Positions 1 to 6,415 of a stretch of 6,415 nt of DNA are shown in pieces. A model generated the notes under the pieces. It saw only the letters and a list, made by a program, of their open reading frames with translations, did not search any database and was not told the DNA's origin. The translations under genes and the position numbers were made by a program. Origin of the DNA: Acidobacteriota bacterium (lineage in GTDB: Bacteria > Acidobacteriota > Terriglobia > Terriglobales > Acidobacteriaceae); assembly GCA_021810815.1 (NCBI GenBank), contig JAJZHR010000142.1:1-6415 (forward strand), given 5' to 3'. Within the stretch, counting starts at the first letter, position 1. Each line of letters begins with the position of its first letter.

Positions 1-183
1 CGATGCATCAGAGTGGACGCTGCCCCTTAGCTGTCGTGGGGAGGTCGGCACAGTTGCTCTTGTTCAGGGTCAATCGGAAGGGTAGCGCGAAATGGCGCGC
101 CTGGGAAGTGATACTTGCCACCAGGCCGGAAAGCAGTCTGGCCGATGCCTGCGTTTTCCAAGAGAGCCGTATCCGCATAGACT

Positions 184-188
184 GGAAG
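184..188 (+). promoter_or_regulatory. Shine-Dalgarno of obgE
   Basis: GGAAG sits 4 bases before the obgE ATG at 193. The spacing is short but workable. A second ATG at 189 is out of frame with obgE and runs only M-H-V-Y before a stop at 201-203, overlapping the true start. The ATG at 193 is chosen because it gives the canonical Obg N-terminus (M-F-I-D-E-A-K). Confidence 0.55.
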
Positions 189-192
189 ATGC

Positions 193-1239
193 ATGTTTAT
201 TGACGAAGCGAAAATACGTATCAAAGCAGGCGACGGCGGCAACGGATGCATGGCCTTTCGGCGCGAGAAGTTTGTTCCCCGAGGCGGCCCATCCGGCGGC
301 GACGGCGGCCATGGCGGCGACATCATCATGGAAGCCAGCCTGAGCCACAACACCCTGGTGCATTTCCGCTTCAACCCGGAGCACAAGGCCGACCGCGGCC
401 GCCACGGCGAAGGCTCCAACTGCACCGGGCGCGATGGCATTCCGCTGGTGCTGAAAGTGCCTGTCGGAACCCTGCTCTACGACCAGGAGACAGGCGAGCT
501 GATTCACGACTTCAGCACCGTGAACGACCAGCTTGTGATCGCCAAAGGCGGGCGCGGTGGGCGCGGCAACCAGCACTTCGCCACCTCCACCCATCAGGCC
601 CCACGCGAGCACGAACTGGGCCGCCCCGGCGAAGAGCGCCATTACCGGCTGGAACTGAAGCTGCTGGCAGACGCTGGCCTGGTGGGCTATCCCAACGCGG
701 GCAAGTCCACGCTGATCGCGCGCATCTCCGCCGCACGGCCCAAGATCGCCGACTATCCCTTCACCACCCTTGAGCCAAACCTCGGCGTCGTCTCTATCGG
801 CGAGTGGCCGCACGAACTGAGCTTCGTCGTTGCTGATGTTCCCGGCTTGATCGAAGGAGCGCATCTTGGAGCAGGGTTAGGCGTGCAATTCCTGCGCCAC
901 ATCGAGCGCACCAGCCTGCTCGTCCATCTCGTAGACGTGTCGGACTCCAGCGGCCGCCCCGATCCAGTGGAGGACTTCAAGGTCATCCAGTCGGAGCTAA
1001 GCAGTTTCGGCCACGGACTCGACGAGAAGCCGATGATCGTCGTCGCCACAAAGGCGGATGTTGCCAATCCAGCGAAGCTCAAAAAGCTGCAGGCGATGGC
1101 GAAGCGCAGGAAACTGCCCTTCTACACTATCTCCGCCGTAACCGGCGAAGGCGTGGATGCCTTGAAGTACGCCATCGGGGAAAAGGTCCGCGAACTACGG
1201 GCCAGCCGCGCCCAACTCGAAGCTACCACCCACGCATGA
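193..1239 (+). CDS. obgE: Obg-family GTPase ObgE/CgtA (ribosome-associated)
   Basis: Complete 348-residue Obg GTPase. The family binds the large ribosomal subunit, acts in 50S assembly and is linked to the stringent response and cell-cycle control; it is cytoplasmic and usually essential. Residues 1-158 form the glycine-rich Obg fold (AGDGGNG at 12-18, RREKFVPRGGPSGGDGG at 23-39). The G domain follows: G1/P-loop GYPNAGKST 165-173, G2 in DYPFTTLEPN 187-196, G3 DVPGLIEGA 215-223, G4 TKAD 286-289, G5 SAVTGEG 314-320. The protein ends about 28 residues after G5, so the OCT domain found in B. subtilis Obg is absent, as in many other bacteria. G4 reads T-K-A-D instead of the usual N-K-x-D. The start matches the canonical family N-terminus. 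The gene converges on the sulfatase with a 62-bp gap. The usual partners rplU and rpmA are not visible in the 192 bases upstream. Confidence 0.97.
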   Translation: MFIDEAKIRIKAGDGGNGCMAFRREKFVPRGGPSGGDGGHGGDIIMEASLSHNTLVHFRFNPEHKADRGRHGEGSNCTGRDGIPLVLKVPVGTLLYDQETGELIHDFSTVNDQLVIAKGGRGGRGNQHFATSTHQAPREHELGRPGEERHYRLELKLLADAGLVGYPNAGKSTLIARISAARPKIADYPFTTLEPNLGVVSIGEWPHELSFVVADVPGLIEGAHLGAGLGVQFLRHIERTSLLVHLVDVSDSSGRPDPVEDFKVIQSELSSFGHGLDEKPMIVVATKADVANPAKLKKLQAMAKRRKLPFYTISAVTGEGVDALKYAIGEKVRELRASRAQLEATTHA

Positions 1240-1301
1240 AAAGTGGGCGATTTGGGAAAGATCATCATGTGCTACCACGGTTCCACGCCCAATTACCCGC
1301 T

Positions 1302-2900
1302 CTATTGTGAATAGCATCGCTCTGCGAGAACAGATGACTGGACCGAACCAAGCCGCCCGACGAGCGAGTGATAGAACTGCTCCTTCGACTGCTTCTGAAC
1401 GAATGCGCGCAGAACCTGGCTCTGGCGGCGGAAAGCCTCGTAGGTGATCGCGTCTGGATCGACCAGCGAAACAAGCCGCGCATGAAGCTCCTCGACAATC
1501 GGCGCAAACTCCTTGTTGAAGGCCAGGTTGTTATATTCCCCGAATGGCGCGCTCATATCAAACAAGAGCGGGTCGCCGCCCGTGAAATAAATATATTTCC
1601 ACTTATCCTGCCGGATCATGAACGAACCGGTGGCATTGCCCTCCGAATGCGACTCGCTGTACGCAAAAGAAGGCTGGGCCGATGCTCTGCCTTCAAGCAA
1701 AGGCCATAGGGAATTGCCGCGCAGACCGTCTGAATTGCCCTTGGCAGACTCTATCAGAGTTGCGATGAGGTCGACGTGGGACGCCGGAGCATCAATCACT
1801 TTGCCTGCGGGAATGCCGGGGCCGGCGATAAGAAGCGGAACCCGGCTCGCGCTATCCAGCAGATTATTTTTCAGCCAAAGGCCATGCTCTCCCATCATTT
1901 CGCCATGATCGCTGGTGTATACGATGATGGTCTTCCTGAGTTCACCGCTCTCCTCCAGCGCGTCAAGAAGCTCGCCAACCAACTTGTCCATCTCCGTGAT
2001 CATGCCAAAGTAGGCGGCACGCGCATTGCGTTGACGTTCAGCAGCGATCGGAAGTTGAATGTCTTTGTAGCTTGCCAGCATCTGGAAAACTGGATGCCTG
2101 CGCTCCAGATAACCGTCCGGCCACTGCGCCAAAGCCATCTTCGCAGGCGGATATATCTCCTCGTACTGCGGCTTAGCTTTGAACACCGGGTGCGGAGCCG
2201 TGAAACCTACCCAGGCGCACCATGGCTTCTGCCCACCTCCATTTTGCTTGCGCAGGAAGGCGACTCCATTGCGGGCTCTGCCGGCATCGGGGTGCTCGCC
2301 AGCGTTGAAGCTGCCGTTGACAAAGCCCCTCTCCTGCGCGCGCCAACACAAGGGAGAGCGGAAAAGCGAAGTGATGTCAGGTTTGGTCCAGTGCTCGTGG
2401 GTGGTCTCGAATTCCTGGAAACCGAGATCGTGACTCCTGCATAGATCCATCTTCCCTGTGGCCCAGCAATCGTAACCAGCATCTTGCAGCCTGTTGCCCC
2501 ATGTCGGCGAGTGACCATCGAAGGGAGTGCTGTTGCAATAGGACTTCACATCCGAGGGAAACATGCCAGTCATCAAACCTGCTCTGCTCGGAGCACACAC
2601 CGGGCTGCTGCAATAAGCATTTCTGAAATTGGTTCCGGCGGCTGCCAGACGATCCATGTTCGGCGTCTTCACAATCGGGTGGCCGCTTGCGCCAACTGCC
2701 CAGGCAGCGTGCTGGTCCGAGCAGATAAACAGTATGTTTGGCTTTTCCGAAGAGGCTCCGCTTCCAGTGGAATCCGCACTGATCGCGTCGAGCAGATTTG
2801 GGCTTGCTGGAGATGCGTGCCCAGCAAGAGAGTGCAGAACGATCCCACACCCCGAAGCAATCCCGGAAGCGATCAAAGACCGACGTGAGAGCTGTCCCAT
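1302..2900 (-). CDS. Tat-exported type I (formylglycine) sulfatase
   Basis: Complete 532-residue sulfatase of the alkaline-phosphatase superfamily, expected to hydrolyse a sulfate ester in the periplasm or outside the cell; the substrate cannot be read from sequence. The N-terminus has a twin-arginine motif (S-R-R-S-L-I, residues 5-10) and a hydrophobic stretch to about residue 27, then a low-complexity Ser/Ala/Gly linker to 52. The fold begins at KPNILFICSDQH (53-64), where D62-Q63 are the first metal ligands. The maturation motif is C102-A-P-S-R106 with L-M-T-G at 109-112; C102 should become formylglycine. Other expected active-site pieces are GK 149-150, APHP 235-238, SDHG 330-333 and the Lys at 344. 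The C-terminus runs through a conserved-looking helical tail, so the gene appears intact. No formylglycine-generating enzyme is in the window. GC looks lower than in the flanking genes. Start: ATG at 2900 with a good SD. Choline-, aryl- or polysaccharide-sulfatase activity are all possible. Confidence 0.93.
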   Translation of the reverse strand: MGQLSRRSLIASGIASGCGIVLHSLAGHASPASPNLLDAISADSTGSGASSEKPNILFICSDQHAAWAVGASGHPIVKTPNMDRLAAAGTNFRNAYCSSPVCAPSRAGLMTGMFPSDVKSYCNSTPFDGHSPTWGNRLQDAGYDCWATGKMDLCRSHDLGFQEFETTHEHWTKPDITSLFRSPLCWRAQERGFVNGSFNAGEHPDAGRARNGVAFLRKQNGGGQKPWCAWVGFTAPHPVFKAKPQYEEIYPPAKMALAQWPDGYLERRHPVFQMLASYKDIQLPIAAERQRNARAAYFGMITEMDKLVGELLDALEESGELRKTIIVYTSDHGEMMGEHGLWLKNNLLDSASRVPLLIAGPGIPAGKVIDAPASHVDLIATLIESAKGNSDGLRGNSLWPLLEGRASAQPSFAYSESHSEGNATGSFMIRQDKWKYIYFTGGDPLLFDMSAPFGEYNNLAFNKEFAPIVEELHARLVSLVDPDAITYEAFRRQSQVLRAFVQKQSKEQFYHSLVGRLGSVQSSVLAERCYSQ

Positions 2901-2906
2901 ATGCGA

Positions 2907-2911
2907 CTCCT
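2907..2911 (-). promoter_or_regulatory. Shine-Dalgarno of the sulfatase gene
   Basis: Read on the minus strand, AGGAG lies 6 bases before the ATG at 2900-2898, which is near-ideal spacing. It fixes the start that gives the Tat signal peptide. Confidence 0.8.
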
Positions 2912-2913
2912 AT

Positions 2914-2955
2914 GAGTTATCTGCGTGACCGTTTGAGCTATCTGTGCGACCGTTG
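2914..2955. repeat. Two tandem 21-bp imperfect direct repeats upstream of the sulfatase
   Basis: Copy 1 is 2914-2934 and copy 2 is 2935-2955, directly abutting and matching at 17 of 21 positions. On the plus strand both share GAG, a variable base, TATCTG, and then GACCGTT after a short variable patch. The block ends 3 bases upstream of the sulfatase Shine-Dalgarno. A period of 21 bp, two helical turns, is what a pair of same-face binding sites for a regulator would show. Repeat identity is seen directly; an operator role is inference. Being transcribed leader sequence is an alternative, depending on where the promoter lies. Confidence 0.6.
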
Positions 2956-2975
2956 ATATCCCCAAACTGTCTGTC

Positions 2976-3010
2976 CGTCGGCTATTCCATCCTGCAGTGC
3001 CTTGCCGACG
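2976..3010. repeat. 7-bp inverted repeat between RND gene and sulfatase
   Basis: CGTCGGC at 2976-2982 is perfectly complementary to GCCGACG at 3004-3010, with a 21-base loop that contains the palindrome CTGCAG. It lies 60 bases past the RND stop codon and 76 bases before the sulfatase start. No T-run follows on the minus strand, where the next bases are GACAGACAG, so it is not a standard intrinsic terminator. It could be a weak hairpin, an operator or chance. Confidence 0.35.
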
Positions 3011-3069
3011 AGCATGCAATCCGCTAAATCCCGCATTCCAGTATGCACGCATTTCGCCTGATTCCGCTG

Positions 3070-6000
3070 CTATGCTTCACGCGTCAGATAGTAGTACACC
3101 GTTGGCGTCACGATCAGCGACAGCAGCATCGAGATGACCAGACCGCCGATCACAGCCACGGCCAGCGGCTGCAGCATTTGCGAGCCTGCGCCCAGAGCGA
3201 ATGCCAGTGGCAGCATTCCGCTGACAGCGGCGATGGCGGTCATCAGGATGGGCCGCAGCCTGCGCTGTGCGGCCTGCAGCATCGCCTCCTGCGCGTCCAG
3301 ACCTGCCTCTCGGAACTTGTGCTCGGCGTCCAGCAGCAGAATGCCGTTCTTCGCCACGATGCCGATCACCATAATCAGACCCATGAACGACGCCACGTTG
3401 AACGTGATGCCGGTGACAAGCAGTCCAGCGACCACGCCGGACATTGACAGCACCGACGACGTAAGAATCGCAATGGGCGCGGAGAAGTTGCGAAACTCCG
3501 CCAGCAGCACACCGAACACCAGCACCAGAGCGATCAGCAGCACCCGCAGCAGCTCTGCGAAGGATTTCTGCTGCTCCTGGTATGTGCCGCCATACTCCAC
3601 GCGCACGCTGGAGGGCAGGTGCATGGCGGCGACGGCGGCCTTCACGCGCACGATGGCGCTGCCGAGGTCGGAGCCCTCAAGCCTGCCGGTCACGGCGAGC
3701 ATCTGCTGCAGATTCTCCCTGCGAATCTCGTTCTGTGGCGGCAGTTGCTGAACATCGGCGAGAGCGCTCAGCGTCGCCGTCTTGCCCGTCGCGCTGTTCA
3801 GCACGGTTCCCTCGATGGCTTCGAAGGAAGCCCGATGCGCATCGCTGTAGCGGACGCGGACGGCATACGGGCGGTCGTTCATGATGAGCGGATTCGCGGA
3901 CTCGACGCCTTCGAGGATCGCGGTGGCGTCTGTCGAAACCTCCTGCGGTGTAAAGCCCAGCCGGGCCGCCACGGCAGGGTTCACCTGGAAGGAAGTCGCA
4001 GGCCCGCTGATCGTGTTCTCCACTCCATTCTGCACATCCACGACGCCGGGCAGCTTGCTGATGGTCGCGCCAACCTTTTCGCCAAGCCCGGGCAGGATGG
4101 ACGGATCACTTGAAAACATCTTGATCTGGATCGGCTCTGGCGAATTCGACAGATCCCCGATCATGTCCTGCAGCACCTGGGTGAACTCGATGTCCAGCTC
4201 CGGCTCCTTCGAGTGGATATGCTCGCGCAGACCCTCCATGATCTCGTCGATGCCGCGGTCGCGCTTGTTCTTCAGCTTCACGGTCAGGTCGCCGGTGTTC
4301 GCCTCTGTCACAGCGGCAAGGCCCATCTGCAGGCCGGTGCGCCGAGAGATGCTCTCCACCTCCGGAGTTGCCTGCAGCATGCGCTCCACGTGCAGCAGAA
4401 CGCGGTTCGTCTCTGTCAGCGAGCTCCCTGCGGGCATGATGTAGTCCAGTATGAAGCCGCCCTCGTCCATCGCAGGCAGCAGGTCGGAGCCAAGCGACTG
4501 GAAGCCGAGATAGGTCGCTCCCACCAGCAGGACGCAGCAGAGCGCCAGCATCCACGGCCTGCGCAAGGCCCAGTGAAGAACTCTGCTATGCCCGCGCAGG
4601 ATGCCGGTCATCAGCCTCCCTGTCTCCCCATGCTCATGCTGCATCAGCTTCAGCGTCTCCGCCGCCTGGTCCTCCACTTTCGCCGCCATCATCAACTCTT
4701 CCGGGTCTCTCGGCTCGGCCCGCTGCCCCAGTTCCTCTTCCGCCGCAGTATTCTCTCCGGCCAAGATGATCGTTCTGTCATCGCCCTCTTTGCGCTTCCG
4801 CTCGCCCAGGAAGATGAGGCTCAGGCTGGGCGTCCAGGTGAGCGCCAGGAGCAGCGACGTCAGCAGAGAAACCGTCATGGTGATGGCAAGTGCCCGGAAG
4901 AATGTTCCCGTAACGCCTGTGACGGAAACCAGCGGAAGGAACACGACGATGGGCGTTAGCGTGGAAAAAACCAGCGGCGTCGTGATCTCATGCAAAGCCT
5001 TGCGAACTGCCTCGATGCGCCACTCGCCAGCGTCGCGATGCAGCACGATGTTCTCCACCACCACAATGGCGTCGTCTATTACCAGGCCCACAGCCGCAGC
5101 GAGGCCCCCGAGCGTCATCAGGTTGAAGCTCTCGCCAATGGCCTCAAGGAAGATGAACGTAACCAGAATCGTGACGGGGATGACAAGTCCGGCCACCAGC
5201 GATGAGCCCCAGTCGCCCAGGAAAAGAATAATGATGATCGAAGCCAGCACGAGGCCAATCAGAATCGCGTCGCGCACACTCGTGATGGCAGCGCGCACCA
5301 GTTCCGACTGGTCGTAGAAGGGTTGGAACTGGATGCCCGCAGGCAGCGTCTTCTTCAGTTGCGCCACTTCTGCCGCCACCTCATCCGCCACAGCAACCGT
5401 GTTGCTCGCCGGCTGCCGTGAAATGTTCAGCAGTACCGCCGGCTTCCCGTTGGCGGTCACAATCGTGTACACCGGCTGCGGCGCTGCCTTCACCTCCGCA
5501 ACATCCGCAATGCGCACCGGAACTCCGCCGGCTGTCGTCTTCACCACCACCTGACCCAGTTCCCCTGCCGAGTGGACCTGCCCTCCAACCAGACCCAGAA
5601 TCAGCTCATGATTCGCCTCGTACAGTCCCGGCGAATCGATCAGGTTGGTGTTCTGCACCGCGTTCATGATGTCCGTGATGGTCACGCCGCTGGCCAGCAG
5701 ACGCGCTGGATCCGGCACAATGTGGAACTCCGGAACCTGTCCTCCCTGCACAAGCACCGTGCTCACGCCGGGAAGCCGGTTCATCGGCGGTTGCAACTGA
5801 TAGGTCGCAATCTCCCACAGCTTGTCCTGTGGCACCGTGTCGGAGGTCAGGCTATAGCCGAGTATGGGAAACGTCGCAAAGGTGAGCCGATGGCTGGAAA
5901 CCCGCGCCGTCGGCGGAAGCTCCTGCTCCACTTTCGAGAGCGCAGCATCCACCAGTTCCAGTGTCGTCACCATGTTCTCGTTCCAGTCGAAGAACAGGCT

Positions 6001-6330
6001 CACCTCGGCCGATCCGCGACTGGTAATCGACCGCACCATCGTCAGCCCTGGAACCGCGTTCACCGCAGTCTCCACAGGCTTCGTGATGGTCACTTCCATC
6101 TGCTCCACCGGCATCACGCCGTTGTCGATGCCGATCACCACGCGAGGAAAGTTTGTCTCCGGAAAAACCGAGATAGGAATCTGCGTCGCAAGGTAGGCGC
6201 CGATGATGGCTGCCACAATGGCAAAGAACATCACCGTGCGACTGTTGCGCACCAGCCAGAACCCAGCGTCGCCCCTGGTTCCAGCTCGGAAATTCGCCGC
6301 AAGTTTTTTCAGCCAGACAGGTTCCCTCAT
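3070..6330 (-). CDS. RND efflux permease, HAE (drug/hydrophobe) type
   Basis: Complete 1086-residue inner-membrane RND permease (AcrB family; AcrB is 1049), the proton-driven pump of a tripartite efflux system. TM1 is about 32-52, followed by a large periplasmic porter/docking region to about 350. TM2-TM6 span about 352-508, TM7 about 592-612, the second periplasmic region runs to about 920, and TM8-TM12 span about 925-1080. The TM4 relay is intact: D419-D420 in GLVIDDAIVVVENI. TM10 carries K994 in GIVAKNGILLLD. The double Asp followed by A-I-V-V-V-E-N fits drug/hydrophobe pumps; heavy-metal pumps usually have D-G-A or D-A-A here. The cytoplasmic TM6-TM7 linker (about 509-590) is long and acidic. 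The ATG at 6330 overlaps the stop of the preceding gene (ATGA) and lacks a clear SD, so translational coupling is likely. No outer-membrane channel gene follows. The substrate cannot be assigned. Confidence 0.95.
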   Translation of the reverse strand: MREPVWLKKLAANFRAGTRGDAGFWLVRNSRTVMFFAIVAAIIGAYLATQIPISVFPETNFPRVVIGIDNGVMPVEQMEVTITKPVETAVNAVPGLTMVRSITSRGSAEVSLFFDWNENMVTTLELVDAALSKVEQELPPTARVSSHRLTFATFPILGYSLTSDTVPQDKLWEIATYQLQPPMNRLPGVSTVLVQGGQVPEFHIVPDPARLLASGVTITDIMNAVQNTNLIDSPGLYEANHELILGLVGGQVHSAGELGQVVVKTTAGGVPVRIADVAEVKAAPQPVYTIVTANGKPAVLLNISRQPASNTVAVADEVAAEVAQLKKTLPAGIQFQPFYDQSELVRAAITSVRDAILIGLVLASIIIILFLGDWGSSLVAGLVIPVTILVTFIFLEAIGESFNLMTLGGLAAAVGLVIDDAIVVVENIVLHRDAGEWRIEAVRKALHEITTPLVFSTLTPIVVFLPLVSVTGVTGTFFRALAITMTVSLLTSLLLALTWTPSLSLIFLGERKRKEGDDRTIILAGENTAAEEELGQRAEPRDPEELMMAAKVEDQAAETLKLMQHEHGETGRLMTGILRGHSRVLHWALRRPWMLALCCVLLVGATYLGFQSLGSDLLPAMDEGGFILDYIMPAGSSLTETNRVLLHVERMLQATPEVESISRRTGLQMGLAAVTEANTGDLTVKLKNKRDRGIDEIMEGLREHIHSKEPELDIEFTQVLQDMIGDLSNSPEPIQIKMFSSDPSILPGLGEKVGATISKLPGVVDVQNGVENTISGPATSFQVNPAVAARLGFTPQEVSTDATAILEGVESANPLIMNDRPYAVRVRYSDAHRASFEAIEGTVLNSATGKTATLSALADVQQLPPQNEIRRENLQQMLAVTGRLEGSDLGSAIVRVKAAVAAMHLPSSVRVEYGGTYQEQQKSFAELLRVLLIALVLVFGVLLAEFRNFSAPIAILTSSVLSMSGVVAGLLVTGITFNVASFMGLIMVIGIVAKNGILLLDAEHKFREAGLDAQEAMLQAAQRRLRPILMTAIAAVSGMLPLAFALGAGSQMLQPLAVAVIGGLVISMLLSLIVTPTVYYYLTREA

Positions 6331-6415
6331 TTTGCGTCACTGTTCTTGGCTGTTGGTTCGCCCGCTTTCCCATCGGCTGAGGGCTTGGAGCCTTCGTCCT
6401 CTGCTCCCGCCACCA
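6327..6415 (-). CDS. C-terminal end of the preceding gene, probably the RND periplasmic adaptor (partial)
   Basis: Only the last 28 codons, ending in TGA at 6329-6327, are inside the window; the gene continues beyond position 6415. The tail is hydrophilic and rich in Ala, Gly, Lys, Glu, Ser and Pro, ending in T-A-K-N-S-D-A-K. It overlaps the RND start as ATGA, an arrangement typical of co-translated subunits. Adaptor (HlyD/AcrA-type membrane fusion) genes usually lie directly upstream of their RND permease and often end in such a flexible tail. The reading frame and overlap are seen; the adaptor identity is inferred from position and composition only, since no diagnostic domain is visible. 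Confidence 0.65.
   Translation of the reverse strand, partial: VAGAEDEGSKPSADGKAGEPTAKNSDAK

Noticed and set aside
155..183. Possible sigma-70 promoter for obgE: TTTCCA, 17-base spacer, TAGACT
   Set aside because: Each box matches consensus at 4 of 6 positions, but the transcript would start around 190 and lose the Shine-Dalgarno. A better -35 (TTGCCA at 115-120) has no matching -10. Neither is solid enough to annotate.
1..203. Plus-strand frame open from the window edge to 203, overlapping the obgE start, which could be the 3' end of an upstream gene
   Set aside because: The translation shows no recognisable domain or family C-terminus, third-position base use is not biased as in the neighbouring genes, and it would overlap the obgE start by 11 bases. 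The stretch 1-192 is left as obgE leader.
70..864. 264-codon minus-strand frame antisense to obgE
   Set aside because: It is the mirror of a strongly conserved GTPase gene in GC-rich DNA, has no family features, and its start has no supporting context. Shadow ORF.
1244..1291. TGGGCG ... CGCCCA inverted repeat in the obgE/sulfatase convergent gap as a bidirectional terminator
   Set aside because: The stem is only 6 bp, the loop is 36 bases, and there is no T-run on either side. I see no convincing intrinsic terminator between these genes.
2936..2964. Possible sulfatase promoter on the minus strand: TTGGGG, 17-base spacer, GATAGC
   Set aside because: Only 3 of 6 matches in each box. It overlaps the tandem repeat, which is suggestive, but the boxes are too weak to call.
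4213..5317. Overlapping long plus-strand frames (248 and 238 codons) opposite the RND gene
   Set aside because: Their translations are rich in Arg, Ser, His and Gln, with no domains, as expected from the reverse of a membrane-protein gene. Shadow ORFs.
3070..6330. Assignment of the RND permease to a heavy-metal (CzcA/CusA) pump
   Set aside because: The TM4 motif is D-D-A-I-V-V-V-E-N, as in drug/hydrophobe pumps, and no metal-resistance genes are nearby. A specific gene symbol such as acrB, mexB or mdtB is also not justified.

Overview
The window fits a moderately GC-rich Gram-negative bacterium. An RND efflux pump with a periplasmic-adaptor-like partner implies an outer membrane, and a Tat-exported sulfatase implies a periplasm. 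The style of the Obg protein and the mix of genes look like an acidobacterium (Terriglobia/Acidobacteriaceae type). That placement is an impression from sequence style, not a search result.

Layout: 1-192 is the leader of obgE with no recognisable gene. 193-1239 (+) is a complete Obg-family GTPase (obgE/cgtA) without the C-terminal OCT domain. 1240-1301 is a short convergent gap with no convincing terminator. 1302-2900 (-) is a complete, probably Tat-exported, formylglycine-dependent (type I, S1-like) sulfatase with an intact C-A-P-S-R maturation site. 2901-3069 is the upstream region of the sulfatase. It holds a good Shine-Dalgarno, two tandem 21-bp imperfect direct repeats just upstream of it, and a 7-bp inverted repeat further up. 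3070-6330 (-) is a full-length, 12-TM RND permease of the drug/hydrophobe (HAE) type with an intact D-D/K proton relay. 6327-6415 (-) is the last 28 codons of the gene before it, joined by an ATGA stop/start overlap. It is most likely the periplasmic adaptor (membrane fusion) subunit.

How the genes relate: the partial gene and the RND permease form a translationally coupled operon that runs off the right edge. Its outer-membrane channel and any regulator are not in this window. The sulfatase lies downstream on the same strand but after a 169-bp gap with its own regulatory-looking DNA, so it is probably a separate transcription unit. Hand counts of a few 60-base lines give it visibly lower GC (about 53%) than the RND gene (about 63%). 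obgE is a housekeeping gene on the opposite strand and has no evident link to the others.

I see no phage, IS element, CRISPR, tRNA or rRNA, and no convincing evidence of an undescribed system. The observation most worth following is the tandem repeat in front of the sulfatase.
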